A stretch of 64,000 nt of DNA. Origin: DATKXU01 sp035528905. GTDB lineage: Bacteria; Armatimonadota; UBA5829; DTJY01. This document shows, piece by piece, positions 53,920 to 64,000 of this stretch. The stretch's first letter is position 1, and every line of letters begins with the position of its first letter. The translations under genes were made by a program, and so were the position numbers. The notes under the pieces are model-generated. The model saw nothing but the letters and a program-made list of their open reading frames with translations, was not told where the DNA came from and did not search any database. The stretch spans positions 62,001 through 126,000 of the forward strand of contig DATKXU010000082.1 in the NCBI GenBank assembly GCA_035528905.1. The letters run 5' to 3'.

Positions 53920-55077
53920 TCAGCGGCTAATCTTTTGCACGAACCTTGCCATGCGCTCCATCGCCTGCTGGATGTTCTGCAGGTTGGTCGCATAGGAGCA
54001 GCGGATATATCCCTCACCGCACTTGCCGAACACATTGCCCGGCACGACCGCGACCTTTTCCTCATACAGCAGGCGTTCGGAAAACTCATCCGAGGACAGG
54101 CTGGTGCTCTTTATGCAGGGGAACGCGTAGAATGCGCCCTTTGGGTCTAAGCAGTCCAGCCCCATCTTGTTCAGGCTGGCTACAATCAGGCGCCGTCTGC
54201 GGTCGTACTGCCGGAGCATTTCCGCCGTATCGCCTTCTCCGTTCTTCAGTGCCTCTATCGCAGCCATCTGGGCGGTGATCGGAGCGCACATGATTATGTA
54301 CTGATGGATCTTCATCATGGCCTCGATCACCTCGGGGTTGGAAGCCGCATACCCTATGCGCCACCCGGTCATCGCGAAGGCTTTCGAAAAACCATTGAGG
54401 TATATCGTTCGCTCATAGGCACCATCCAGGGAAGCAACGCAGGTATGCTCGACGCCGTAGATGAGCTTGTCGTAGATTTCGTCGCTTATGATGTACAGAT
54501 CGTGGGCTTTAGCGATGTCCACCAGCGCCTGCAAATCGTCCCTGGGCATTATTGCCCCGGTCGGGTTGCTCGGAAAGCTGAGCATGATCGCCCTGGTCTT
54601 CGGAGTCACTGCGCGGTCTATCTGCTCGGGCTTAGGGGCAAATCCGGTCTCAGGGCCGGTGCTGACAGACACGGGCACGCCGCCCGCGAACACCACGCAG
54701 GGCTGGTACGCGACGAAACAGGGCTCGGGAATGATGACTTCCTCGCCCGGCTCGAGGATCGCCCGCAGAGCGAGGTCTACCGCCTCGCTCACTCCCACGG
54801 TTATCAGGATTTGATTCTTCGGATCGTACCTTACACCGTACTTGTCCTCGATGTAGGCCGACAGCGCCTCGCGGAGTTCGAGCAGCCCGTAGTTGGACGT
54901 ATAGGTGGTGTATCCCTTTTCGAGGGAATAGATGCACGCCTCGCGGATGCGCCAGGGCGTGACGAAGTCCGGCTCTCCCACGCCGAGAGAGATCACGTCC
55001 TCCATCTGCGAGACGATATCGAAGAACTTCCGAATGCCGGAAGCCGGAACCGATTTGACTCTGCTTGAAATATGCAT
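53920..55077 (-). CDS. PLP-dependent aminotransferase, class I/II
   Basis: ATG at 55077 (MHISSRVKSVPASGIRKFF) gives 385 residues. The Schiff-base lysine lies in LNGFSKAFAMTGWRIGYAA. SLGVGEPDF, FPSNPTGAI and SDEIYDKLIY are the usual substrate and PLP contacts. It resembles alanine/aspartate/aromatic aminotransferases of the MtnE/PatA group. Substrate is not determined. It is directly downstream of an Lrp-type regulator, probably its controller. Confidence 0.92.
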   Translation of the reverse strand: MHISSRVKSVPASGIRKFFDIVSQMEDVISLGVGEPDFVTPWRIREACIYSLEKGYTTYTSNYGLLELREALSAYIEDKYGVRYDPKNQILITVGVSEAVDLALRAILEPGEEVIIPEPCFVAYQPCVVFAGGVPVSVSTGPETGFAPKPEQIDRAVTPKTRAIMLSFPSNPTGAIMPRDDLQALVDIAKAHDLYIISDEIYDKLIYGVEHTCVASLDGAYERTIYLNGFSKAFAMTGWRIGYAASNPEVIEAMMKIHQYIIMCAPITAQMAAIEALKNGEGDTAEMLRQYDRRRRLIVASLNKMGLDCLDPKGAFYAFPCIKSTSLSSDEFSERLLYEEKVAVVPGNVFGKCGEGYIRCSYATNLQNIQQAMERMARFVQKISR

Positions 55078-55139
55078 CGTTGTCCTACACGGTGCGTGAT
55101 ACATGAAGGAACTGCTGCCCTCGCGCATTACGGACTGCC

Positions 55140-55619
55140 CTATGGCGTGATGGCGAGGCGCCTGTCGCCCTCCGGAGCCTCGAAGATGACCCCGTCCTCC
55201 TTGTATCTCTTCAGCAGGAAGTGTGTATTGGTTGACTGAACGCGGTCAATCGTGGCCAGCTTCTCTGCCACGAAGAACGCTACCTCCTTCATGGACTTGC
55301 CGCTGACCTGAACGCGCAAATCGTGCGGACCCGACACAAGATACACCGCCCGAACCTCAGGGAAGCGGTATATGCGCTCGGCCACATCATCGAACCCAAC
55401 CCCGCGTTCCGGGGAGACTCTGACATCAATGAAGGCAATAACCGGCTCCTCCCCCAGTTTTTCCCAATCTATGACCGTCTTGTAGCGCCGGATGATCCCC
55501 TTCCGCTCATATTCCTCAATGGTTGCTTTTACCTCATCCGGTGACTTACCAGTCATGGATGCGATTTCTTCGGCGCTCAGACGGCAGTCTTCCTCCAGGA
55601 TTCTCAGTATCTCTTCCAT
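55140..55619 (-). CDS. Lrp/AsnC family transcriptional regulator
   Basis: 159 residues: N-terminal winged helix-turn-helix (ILEEDCRLSAEEIASMTG, VKATIEEYERKGIIRRY) and a C-terminal RAM ligand domain (VRAVYLVSGPHDLRVQVSG). Typical amino-acid-sensing octameric regulator. It heads the operon with the aminotransferase, behind a near-consensus promoter. Confidence 0.9.
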   Translation of the reverse strand: MEEILRILEEDCRLSAEEIASMTGKSPDEVKATIEEYERKGIIRRYKTVIDWEKLGEEPVIAFIDVRVSPERGVGFDDVAERIYRFPEVRAVYLVSGPHDLRVQVSGKSMKEVAFFVAEKLATIDRVQSTNTHFLLKRYKEDGVIFEAPEGDRRLAITP

Positions 55620-55656
55620 ACAGATAGTCCTTCCTGCATTGGGGATTTGCAGCTTG

Positions 55657-55686
55657 ACTATAGCATCGAAGGGTCATCATTGTCAA
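55657..55686 (-). promoter_or_regulatory. Promoter of the Lrp-aminotransferase operon
   Basis: Minus strand: perfect TTGACA (55681-55686), 18-base spacer, TATAGT (55657-55662), about 40 bases upstream of the regulator ATG. Confidence 0.7.
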
Positions 55687-55739
55687 CGTCAACCCGGCCA
55701 GGATCGGCTCAGCAGGAGCTTCGCCCTCCCGTGGCTGAA

Positions 55740-56741
55740 TTACTTGCCGCCGCGAGTGAGCTGATCGAGGATGACGGCGGCGAGGATGACAAAGCCCTTC
55801 GCCACCATCTGGTAGAACGCGGAGACGTCGAGCAGACTCAGCCCGTTGTCCAGAACGCCGATCACCAGGGCGCCGATGAGCGTCCCCAGAACAGTTCCCC
55901 TGCCGCCCATCAGGCTTGTGCCGCCGAGGACAACCGCCGCGATGGCGCTCAGCTCGAACATAATCCCCGATTTCGGATCGCCGGAAGCGAGCCGCGTCGC
56001 CAGGAGCATTCCGCTCAGCCCGGAGAGCATCCCGCAGAGTGTGTACACCTGAAGCTTCACGCGATTTACACTCACACCAGAGAGCCGCGCCGCCTCTTCG
56101 TTCCCGCCGATAGCGTAGACGTGCCTGCCGAAGTTCGTGCGCGAGAGGATGACATAGCCGACCGCTACTATGAGCAGCGCGATCAATACCAGCGACGGGA
56201 TGTGCAGAAATGGGACATCTGACGCGCCGAGATCGCCAACTTCGGGCGGCAGCGGGCTTACGGGCCTCCCGTCCGTGTAGACGTAGGCCAAGCCTCTGGC
56301 AATGGTCATCACCGCGAGGGTGGCTACGAACGGAGCCACGCGAAACCGTGTGACCACCAGACCACTGAATGCGCCACAACCGCTTCCTATCACACCTGCG
56401 ACCACGGCCGACAGCGGAATCGCCAGCAGCATCGGGAGCTGTGGTATCAGCGGCAGGGAACCAATCGAGAAACCATCCCTCAGGAACGTCATGGAAATGA
56501 CGCCTGCCAGGGCCAGCACGGATCCCACGGAGAGATCAATGCCTGCCGTAATGATGACAAAGGTGAGTCCGACGGCGAGGATCGTGTTTATGGCTATCTG
56601 GCGGGAAACGTTCGCAATGTTCTCGGGCGTGATGAAAACGTGCTTCGGCGTCTTCCAGGTGAAATAGGCGCAGAGCAGCACGAGGAAGATGACGATCCCG
56701 TACTGGGATACGTTCCTGAGGACACTGTTCGGCTTACCCAC
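55740..56741 (-). CDS. rbsC: Sugar ABC transporter permease, RbsC-like
   Basis: 333 residues with eight to ten transmembrane helices and the family motifs ITAGIDLSVGSVLAL and YAIGGNEEAARLSGV. The start is 3 bases after the ATPase stop. It forms the membrane channel for a ribose/xylose/galactose-type sugar. The exact sugar is not determined. Confidence 0.93.
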   Translation of the reverse strand: MGKPNSVLRNVSQYGIVIFLVLLCAYFTWKTPKHVFITPENIANVSRQIAINTILAVGLTFVIITAGIDLSVGSVLALAGVISMTFLRDGFSIGSLPLIPQLPMLLAIPLSAVVAGVIGSGCGAFSGLVVTRFRVAPFVATLAVMTIARGLAYVYTDGRPVSPLPPEVGDLGASDVPFLHIPSLVLIALLIVAVGYVILSRTNFGRHVYAIGGNEEAARLSGVSVNRVKLQVYTLCGMLSGLSGMLLATRLASGDPKSGIMFELSAIAAVVLGGTSLMGGRGTVLGTLIGALVIGVLDNGLSLLDVSAFYQMVAKGFVILAAVILDQLTRGGK

Positions 56742-56744
56742 GAA

Positions 56745-58247
<1,503 letters not shown>

Positions 58248-58385
58248 TCTTCTTTCCTCGTACTCGTGCTTACCAGTCAGTTATCAGCTGTCAGCTAAAA
58301 ACTGCCCTCACCGACATGACTCCGAACACTCTTGATACCGGATTCACGAGTGAGAGTAGGATTCATAAGTAGGAATCCCCGCGTC

Positions 58386-59333
58386 TCACTTTGTCTCCGC
58401 CTCGAGGGAGGCCTTATCGATTATGCCGACCTCGACGGGCACCTTCTTCGGGACCTGTTCACCGTTAAGGTACTTCACTACCATCTCGATCATCGTCGAG
58501 CCGATCTCGCGCGGGTACTGGACTGCATCCGCCTTGAGAGGGGTCCCCTTCAGGATCTCCTCCCTGGCTTCGGGATCGCCGTCATAGCCTACGATGACGA
58601 CGTCCTTCCTCTTCGACTGCCGAAGTGCTGCGAGCGCCCCGAGAGATGTGCTGTCGTTGATTGCGAAGACGCCGCTTATGTCCGGGTGCGACTGGAGCAT
58701 GTTCTCCATGACGCTCATGGAGGTCGTCCGCTCGCCGTCTCCCGGCGGCCTGGCCACTATCTTAATGCCTGGGTACTTGGAAATCGCCTCCACAAACCCC
58801 TTGGTTCGGTCAACCACGCTCATGACCTTCGGATGGTCAATAATGATGATTTTGCCTTTGCCTTTCAGCAGCTTGGCCATGTACTCGCCGGCGACGCGGC
58901 CGCCTTCAACGTTATCCGATGCAACATGGCAGACCACATCCCCGCTGTTCGCGGCGATATCCGCAGTGAAAACGGGAATGCCCGCCTTGTTTGCACGCGT
59001 GATAGCCCCGCCGATGGTGTCTGAATCAACCGGGCAGACCACGAGCGCATCCACATGCTGGGTTATGAAGTTCTCGATCTGCGACTGCTGCTTCTCCATC
59101 TCAAACTGCGCGGACTGGATGTTGAGCTTGACATTGTGCTCGGCGGCGGTCTCCCTCATCGCAGCTTCCAGCTCCTGGTAGAAGGGATGCTCCTTGGTCA
59201 GAAGCGTCACGCCGACCGTGTAAGCCTTCCCGCCACCCTTAGCGCCAAGCTGCTTCTTCCCACACGAAGCTATTCCGACAGCCAGCGCAACACTCATCAC
59301 CACAACGATTGCATAAAATGATCTCCTCTTCAA
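58386..59333 (-). CDS. rbsB: Sugar-binding lipoprotein, RbsB-like
   Basis: 315 residues with a lipoprotein signal ending VGIASC, then the periplasmic-binding-protein type 1 fold (YTVGVTLLTKEHPFYQEL, NAIND-like FAINDSTSLGAL). It starts at TTG 59333 with GAGGGGG upstream. It supplies substrate to the permease and ATPase. The 138-base gap to the ATPase contains another repeat-like sequence (CAGTTATCAGCTGTCAGC). Confidence 0.9.
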   Translation of the reverse strand: MKRRSFYAIVVVMSVALAVGIASCGKKQLGAKGGGKAYTVGVTLLTKEHPFYQELEAAMRETAAEHNVKLNIQSAQFEMEKQQSQIENFITQHVDALVVCPVDSDTIGGAITRANKAGIPVFTADIAANSGDVVCHVASDNVEGGRVAGEYMAKLLKGKGKIIIIDHPKVMSVVDRTKGFVEAISKYPGIKIVARPPGDGERTTSMSVMENMLQSHPDISGVFAINDSTSLGALAALRQSKRKDVVIVGYDGDPEAREEILKGTPLKADAVQYPREIGSTMIEMVVKYLNGEQVPKKVPVEVGIIDKASLEAETK

Positions 59334-59393
59334 ATGACTGCCCCCTCTCTATCCGAAATCCTCTACGCCTCCAGAACATGACCGGTTCCGGCC

Positions 59394-61862
59394 CTACTTC
59401 GGCTGCTCCTGACCGGCATCCGCGCCTGGCACCAGAGGAGCCGCCCCTGCGTCCGGCGCGGCCTTCTCTCCACCCTCCGAACCAGGCGGAGGCGGCACCC
59501 TGCCCTCCAACCGATCAATGGTTTGCTTTATGAACGGATTGTCCGGGTACTTCTCAAGAAGCTTCTTAAGTATCTCCAGAGCTTTCCCCTTTTCTCCCTT
59601 TCTTTCGTAAACCGCTGCCACTCTGAACTGAAGGAACGTGTCATCGGGTTTGGCCTTCACAGCAACCTCATACTCAGCCAGCGCATCGTCGAGTCTATCA
59701 ATCCCTTCCAGATAGTGGGCAAGGGAGACCCTCGCCGCCGTGTCATCGGGATTCTTCTCAAGCATGCCCCGGAGGAACTTGATGGCCTCGTCGTGCTTTC
59801 CGGCATTCCGGTAGACTTCAATCAATGCCTGCTTTGTCGAGTCCGGCTCGGGGTACCTATTGTACAAATCCTCGAAGTAAGGCACCGCGTCCGCGGACTT
59901 CTCCAGCCGCTCGTATGATGCAACCAGGGTCGTGATAGCTCCCGCGTTCTTGACATCTTTGTCTATCAAGCTTTTGAGGAAAGCGTGGCCTTCGTCTGCC
60001 TTGTTCAGCTTCTCGTACACCTTCATCGCGCTGTCGAGCACAGGCTCGTAGTTCGGCCTGAGCTCCAATGCCTGCCTGTAGAAGGTAAGCGCTTCCTCGT
60101 CCTTTCCGTCTCTCGATTTAATAGAAGCGATGGTATAAATGGTCTCGAAATCCTTGGGGTTCCTCTTCAACAGGACGAGATACTCGTCCACTGCCTCCCT
60201 GTTACGCCCCTGCCGCTCCAGCGCAAGCGCGAGAGCGCCGCGTACTGCCACGTTAGCGGGGTCCAGGGCCAAGAGCTGGCGGTAAGCCAGGATCGCCTGG
60301 TTCGGCTTCCCCATCCTCTCCAGCAAGCCGGGTATGGCCATCAGGGTGAAGATGTCCTTAGGTGCGACTTTCTGATATTCCTTGTAGACGGCCAGGGCAT
60401 CCTCCAGCTTGCCCTGGCGGATATAGACACCAGCTATGCCGGTGTACGAAGTTGCATCGGTAAGGCTGATGTCCTTGATCTTCTTGTAATAGGAGATAGC
60501 TTCGTCGAACTTCTCTTGCCTTTCCAACGCCCTGGCGAGGGCGGCCAATGCCCGCGTATCCTTCGGGCTTAGCTCGACAGCCTTCTTCGCCTCCGCTACA
60601 GCCTCGTCCAATTTGTTCTGGCGCTGCAAGAGCGCAGCAATAGCCAGATGCGCCTCCAGCCTCCCCGGTTCCAGTTCGAGATGCTTTCTGTAGGCCGCAA
60701 TGGCCTCGTCAAGCTTTCCGTCCACCACGTAGACGTCCGCAATCGCATCCCGAGCAGGGTAATCCTTCGGATCGAATTCCAGGATTTTATCGTACTGCGC
60801 GATAGCATCGGCTGTCTCGCCCCGCTGCTCCGCCACGAATCCCAATCCCATGTACGCCCTCTTGCTCTTCGGGTTCAGTTCCAATACCTTCTTGTACCAG
60901 GTCTCGGCCTCGTCCAACTTCCTTTCATACGTGAGGGTGACCGCCAAGCCGGTCACCGCCGCCTCGTCCTTCGGGTTCAGTTCCGCGGCCTCCCGGAATC
61001 GTTTCTCGGCCTCCTGATACTTCAAGAGCATCAGATACAACTGCCCGGAGTTGATATAGGCAGCAAAGTTCTTGGGATTGATCGCAATCGCTTTGTCGTA
61101 GGTGGCAGCGGCCTGACTCACGAACCTCAGGTCCGCATACAGCGATCCCAACGCCATGAGATAGTTCTCGTCTCCCGGGGCAAGAGCCACAGCCTTCTTC
61201 AGACTCTCGAGGGCCGCGTCGCCGTCCCCCAACCCGGCCTGACAAACGGCCAGCGCAAACCAACCATGAGCATGCTTCGGATCCAGCTTCACGGCGTGTT
61301 GGAGTGCGTCCACGGCTTCCTTGTATTTCCCCCGGCTGGCTCGAGCCGAGCCAAGGTTAAACCAGCCCTGAAAGTCCTGCGGATCATATCTGACAACGGC
61401 CTGGAATTCCTTTTCGGCCAAGTCGAACTTCTGCTCGAGAGCATTCAGAATCCCCAGCTCCATATGCGCACCCGCAAGCTTGGGATCGTACATGACAGCC
61501 TTCTTGAGGCTCGTCCTTGCCTGCTCCTTCCGACCTGTCTGCAGGTAGAGCCGGCCGAGGAGCAAATGGAGCTTTCCATCCTTTGGAGAAATCTTGAGGG
61601 CCTGGCCCAGGTAGGTCTCCGCCGCCTTAGGGTCTCCGGTCTGGACGCTCAGCTCAGCCAGATTCACATAGGAGGGAATGTGCTTCGGATCGAGTTGGAC
61701 CGCCTTCTTGAACTCAGCAATCGCTTGCCTGGACTTTCCTTGCTTTGACAGAGCTACGCCCTGGTCGTAGCGAGCCTTCGCGCTATCCGCGGCCACCGCA
61801 GAGACCGCTAGGACTGCAAGCAGGATGAGAGCAGTCCACCGAAAAGAGTGCTTGAGGAGCAT
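59394..61862 (-). CDS. Long tetratricopeptide-repeat protein
   Basis: 822 residues: a signal peptide (ILLAVLAVSAVAA) and about twenty TPR units of 34 residues. Each has the pattern W/L-G-Y-A-F-A-P, for example KEQARTSLKKAVMYDPKLA. The C-tail is Pro/Gly/Ala rich and no PEP-CTERM or anchor is visible. It is 60 bases upstream of rbsB in the same direction and has its own promoter, so the two may be cotranscribed. Likely an exported scaffold. Confidence 0.9.
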   Translation of the reverse strand: MLLKHSFRWTALILLAVLAVSAVAADSAKARYDQGVALSKQGKSRQAIAEFKKAVQLDPKHIPSYVNLAELSVQTGDPKAAETYLGQALKISPKDGKLHLLLGRLYLQTGRKEQARTSLKKAVMYDPKLAGAHMELGILNALEQKFDLAEKEFQAVVRYDPQDFQGWFNLGSARASRGKYKEAVDALQHAVKLDPKHAHGWFALAVCQAGLGDGDAALESLKKAVALAPGDENYLMALGSLYADLRFVSQAAATYDKAIAINPKNFAAYINSGQLYLMLLKYQEAEKRFREAAELNPKDEAAVTGLAVTLTYERKLDEAETWYKKVLELNPKSKRAYMGLGFVAEQRGETADAIAQYDKILEFDPKDYPARDAIADVYVVDGKLDEAIAAYRKHLELEPGRLEAHLAIAALLQRQNKLDEAVAEAKKAVELSPKDTRALAALARALERQEKFDEAISYYKKIKDISLTDATSYTGIAGVYIRQGKLEDALAVYKEYQKVAPKDIFTLMAIPGLLERMGKPNQAILAYRQLLALDPANVAVRGALALALERQGRNREAVDEYLVLLKRNPKDFETIYTIASIKSRDGKDEEALTFYRQALELRPNYEPVLDSAMKVYEKLNKADEGHAFLKSLIDKDVKNAGAITTLVASYERLEKSADAVPYFEDLYNRYPEPDSTKQALIEVYRNAGKHDEAIKFLRGMLEKNPDDTAARVSLAHYLEGIDRLDDALAEYEVAVKAKPDDTFLQFRVAAVYERKGEKGKALEILKKLLEKYPDNPFIKQTIDRLEGRVPPPPGSEGGEKAAPDAGAAPLVPGADAGQEQPK

Positions 61863-61924
61863 TGGTATATCCTTTCAACAGCGTATGGGAGCACCGCCCA
61901 CGCGCTCACGAGAGCGGCGACTAA

Positions 61925-61953
61925 ATTCTAGGTGATAGCGCATCAAAAGTCAA
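61925..61953 (-). promoter_or_regulatory. Promoter of the TPR gene
   Basis: Minus strand: TTGACT (61948-61953), 17-base spacer, TAGAAT (61925-61930). Leader of about 55 bases. Confidence 0.7.
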
Positions 61954-62006
61954 GGCGCAACAACGCTTCACAAGGGAGAAGAAGTACGGGAGCGTCCATA
62001 GAAGCG

Positions 62007-62042
62007 AAGAGGGACTGCCGCCCGCAGGCGGCAGTCCCTCTT
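62007..62042. repeat. Perfect 16-bp hairpin upstream of the 16S-like gene
   Basis: Positions 62007-62022 pair with 62027-62042 around a four-base CGCA loop. T-rich bases follow on the plus side (TTATAT). It may be a terminator or a processing stem. Confidence 0.7.
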
Positions 62043-62102
62043 ATATGTAGGCAGCGCGCGAAGGTTTGAACCGACACGGGGCAGGGCTTGCATTCCCCAG
62101 AC

Positions 62103-62185
62103 TCAGAAGCCTCGCCTCGCCCGCTTTGTAAACCATGCAGCCATGCCCAGCAAGCCAACAGCAACAATCCCACCTCTCCCGGAAC
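62103..62185 (-). pseudogene. Relic of a PEP-CTERM protein C-terminus
   Basis: Minus strand: GIVAVGLLGMAAWFTKRARR then Gly, Phe and a stop, a typical PEP-CTERM helix plus basic tail, is preceded in another frame by VPGE (62180-62185 region). In its own frame a TGA lies just upstream. The rest of the gene is missing. Confidence 0.35.
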
Positions 62186-62383
62186 CGCGCCGAGCCGATC
62201 AAGAGTGAAGTGTTTAACTACATCGCAAGCTGGGCAAACAGACTGTGTGGTAGTCCACGATCCTTGGCAATCAGATAACTGGCGGAGCCGGTGTGCAGGA
62301 AGATCGCGAGCCGTGCGGAGTTGGAGCAACCCAACACGCATGGCTCATTTGGCCTACGGGAGGATCTGATCCCAGTCCAGGGC

Positions 62384-62417
<34 letters not shown>

Positions 62418-62525
62418 TACGGAGCCAGTTGCTGGCTCAGTGGCGAACGGCTGCGTAACGCGTGGGTAACCTGCCCCGGAGACCGGGACACTCCGATGAA
62501 AATCGGAAGTAATCCCGGATGACAA

Positions 62526-62547
62526 CGTCCCGACGCATGTCGGGACG
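62526..62547 (+). repeat. Palindrome inside the 16S-like gene (h8-h10 area)
   Basis: CGTCCCGAC and GTCGGGACG are perfect reverse complements with a four-base GCAT spacer. The sequence resembles a short interspersed palindrome. Confidence 0.6.
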
Positions 62548-62554
62548 CCCAAAG

Positions 62555-62584
62555 GCCCCGCGGTAGCCTTGGCGAAGGCGGGGC
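62555..62584 (+). repeat. Palindromic repeat inside the 16S-like gene, next to the previous one
   Basis: GCCCCGC (62555-62561) pairs with GCGGGGC (62578-62584) around GGTAGCCTTGGCGAAG. The inner part matches the interspersed repeat family of 28847-28872 and 43061-43086. Confidence 0.6.
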
Positions 62585-62701
62585 GCTCCGGGATGGGCCC
62601 GCGTCCTATCAGGTAGTTGGCGGGGTAACGGCTCACCAAGCCGACGACGGGTAGCTGGTCTGAGAGGACGGCCAGCCAGACGGGGACTGAGACACGGCCC
62701 C

Positions 62702-62734
62702 GACCCCACCTTCGCGTGAAGCTACGGCGGGGTC
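62702..62734 (+). repeat. Palindromic repeat replacing the 338-type hairpin in the 16S-like gene
   Basis: GACCCC pairs with GGGGTC, enclosing CTTCGCGTGAAG and GCTACGGC. It occupies the position of the normally invariant CTCCTACGGGAG hairpin and contains the TTCGC...AAGCTACGG words of the same repeat family. Confidence 0.6.
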
Positions 62735-63558
62735 AGCAGTGGGGAGTCTTGCGCAATGGGGGAAACCCTGACGCAGCGACGCCGCGTGGGGGAGGACGGT
62801 CCCGGTCGTACTGGACCGGGATTGTAAACCCCTGTCGGGTCCGCACGTAGCGGACCAGAGGAAGCACCGACTAACTACGTGCCAGCAGTCGCGGTTCAGA
62901 CGTAGGGTGCTAGCGTTGGCCAGTATCATTGGGCGTAAAGGGCGTCCAGGCGGGCCGGTCAGTCGAGCGTGAAATCCCCCGGCCCAACCGGGGAATTGCG
63001 CTGGATACTACCGGTCTTGAGGGCGGCAGAGGAGAGCGGAATTTCCGGTGTAGCGGTGAAATGCAGTGATATCGGAAGGAACACCAATGGCGAAGGCAGC
63101 TCTCTGGGCCGCTCCTGACGCTGAATGCGCGAAAGCCAGGGGAGCGATCCGGATTGGCCCCCGGGTAGTCCTGGCCCTAAACGATGGACACTTGTCCTGG
63201 GCGGAGAGTCGTCCGTCCGGGGCGGAGCTTACGCGTTAAGTGTCCCGCCTGTGGAGTACGGCCGCAAGGTTGAAAATCATGGGAACTGGGGACGCCTGCA
63301 CAAGCGGCGGAGCATGTGGCTTAATTGGACCCTGACCCAAGAACCTTACCAGGGCTGTCCGCGTGCCCGGAGCTCGGCCCGATCTGCTCGGAAACGGCGT
63401 CGGTCGCCGGCTCCCATGGCCCGGCGTGCGGACAAGGTGCTGAGTGGCTGTTGTCAGCTCGCGTCGTGAGATGTCCGGTTCACTCCGGAAGCGGGCGAAA
63501 CCCCCACCCCTTGTCGCCACTCTCTAGCTGCTAGAGAAGCACTCTAGGGGAACCGCCG

Positions 63559-63576
63559 TCCCGATAGCTATCGGGA
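63559..63576 (+). repeat. Perfect 18-bp palindrome inside the 16S-like gene (helix 40 area)
   Basis: TCCCGATAGCTATCGGGA between ACCGCCG and TTGGAGGAAGG, a variable hairpin position. The sequence resembles a common interspersed palindrome. Confidence 0.65.
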
Positions 63577-63700
63577 TTGGAGGAAGGAGGGGATGAAGGC
63601 GAGCCCTCACGGCCCGTAAGCCCTGGGCCGCACACATGCTACAGTGGCCCGCACAATCGGCGACCCCGCGAGGGGAAGGTAAACCACAAAGCGGGCCGAG

Positions 63701-63735
<35 letters not shown>

Positions 63736-64000
63736 GTGGAGTCGCTAGTAACCGCCGGTCAGCCATACGGCGGTGAATACGTTCCCAGGCGTCCTTCACA
63801 TCGCTAACCGCGGACCGTCCGCGCGGGCCCGAGCGAAGTCCCGCCTTCGTCCGTCGGACTACTGCGGGATCAGCCGGGCGCAACCGGCCGGACGTTGGAG
63901 CAGCATATTAACCGTACCGGAAGGTGCGGTTGCAACCTCCGTGCAGGACTGTAATCTACACCGCTCCGCCAGAGCTGTCAGCAGTTGGCAGTTTGGTTAG

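Larger units (their letters stand above)
61863..62353. other. Region between the TPR gene and the 16S-like gene
   Basis: Holds the TPR promoter, a 16-bp hairpin (62007-62042) and a relic PEP-CTERM tail (62103-62185). No boxA-like antitermination site or consensus rRNA promoter was found on the plus strand. Confidence 0.5.

Noticed and set aside
62050..62100. Possible tRNA remnant suggested by GGTTCAAACC on the minus strand
   Set aside because: The neighbouring bases do not form T-arm, anticodon arm or acceptor stem.

Overview
The window reads as one 64 kb piece of a moderately GC-rich bacterial chromosome. Several traits point to Armatimonadota or a close terrabacterial relative. The division cluster carries small basic protein and DUF881 genes between ftsQ and ftsA. 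A separate SepF/YggT/YggS locus is present, along with H-X-DG type pseudopilins, PEP-CTERM proteins and secreted CBM9/glycosidase-like proteins. This placement is inferred from gene content only. The ribosomal RNA at the right end is too abnormal to use for taxonomy.

Layout. 1-647 is the end of a radical SAM gene. 808-20108 (minus strand) is a nearly textbook dcw cluster: mraZ, rsmH, ftsL-like, PBP, murE, murF, mraY, murD, ftsW, murG, murC, murB, ddl, ftsQ, DUF881, sbp, ftsA, ftsZ. A consensus promoter precedes mraZ and a second one precedes murE. 20435-23235 holds a pseudopilin and accD-accA. 23609-26020 (plus) is a K+-independent-type H+-pyrophosphatase behind a perfect -35/-10 promoter. 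26295-29837 is a small defence/conflict island: TIR protein, MNT/HEPN pair, and an N6-adenine methylase broken by a 16-bp tandem repeat. 29854-40617 (minus) holds a heparinase-like lyase, a small zinc ribbon, the yggS-sepF-proC-yggT-CPBP-DUF2500-DUF167 locus, a methyltransferase, a D-lyxose isomerase-like cupin, a PRC-barrel protein and a PEP-CTERM protein. 40712-43556 is a cobalamin-riboswitch operon: promoter, aptamer, terminator, pseudopilin, surface protein. Then come cdsA, proS, two PEP-CTERM genes behind a sigma-54 site, an M48 protease, an encapsulin-cargo ferritin-like protein with no shell gene nearby, a 1162-residue secreted CBM9/DUF5010-like protein, an Lrp/aminotransferase pair, a sugar ABC transporter and a large TPR protein.

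The most unusual element is at 62354-63943: a full-length 16S rRNA-like sequence on the plus strand. Many helices, including h1, the central pseudoknot h2, the 530 pseudoknot, h24 and h28, keep pairing through paired substitutions. The loops that touch tRNA and mRNA (690, 790, 1400 and 1492/1493 regions) are changed. Four short palindromes sit inside it, three of which resemble interspersed repeats. It looks like a structured 16S-derived RNA that cannot decode, or an extraordinarily divergent paralog.

A second theme is short interspersed repeats. Copies lie between genes, inside the methylase reading frame, at the start codon of the riboswitch-controlled pseudopilin, and apparently inside the 16S-like gene.
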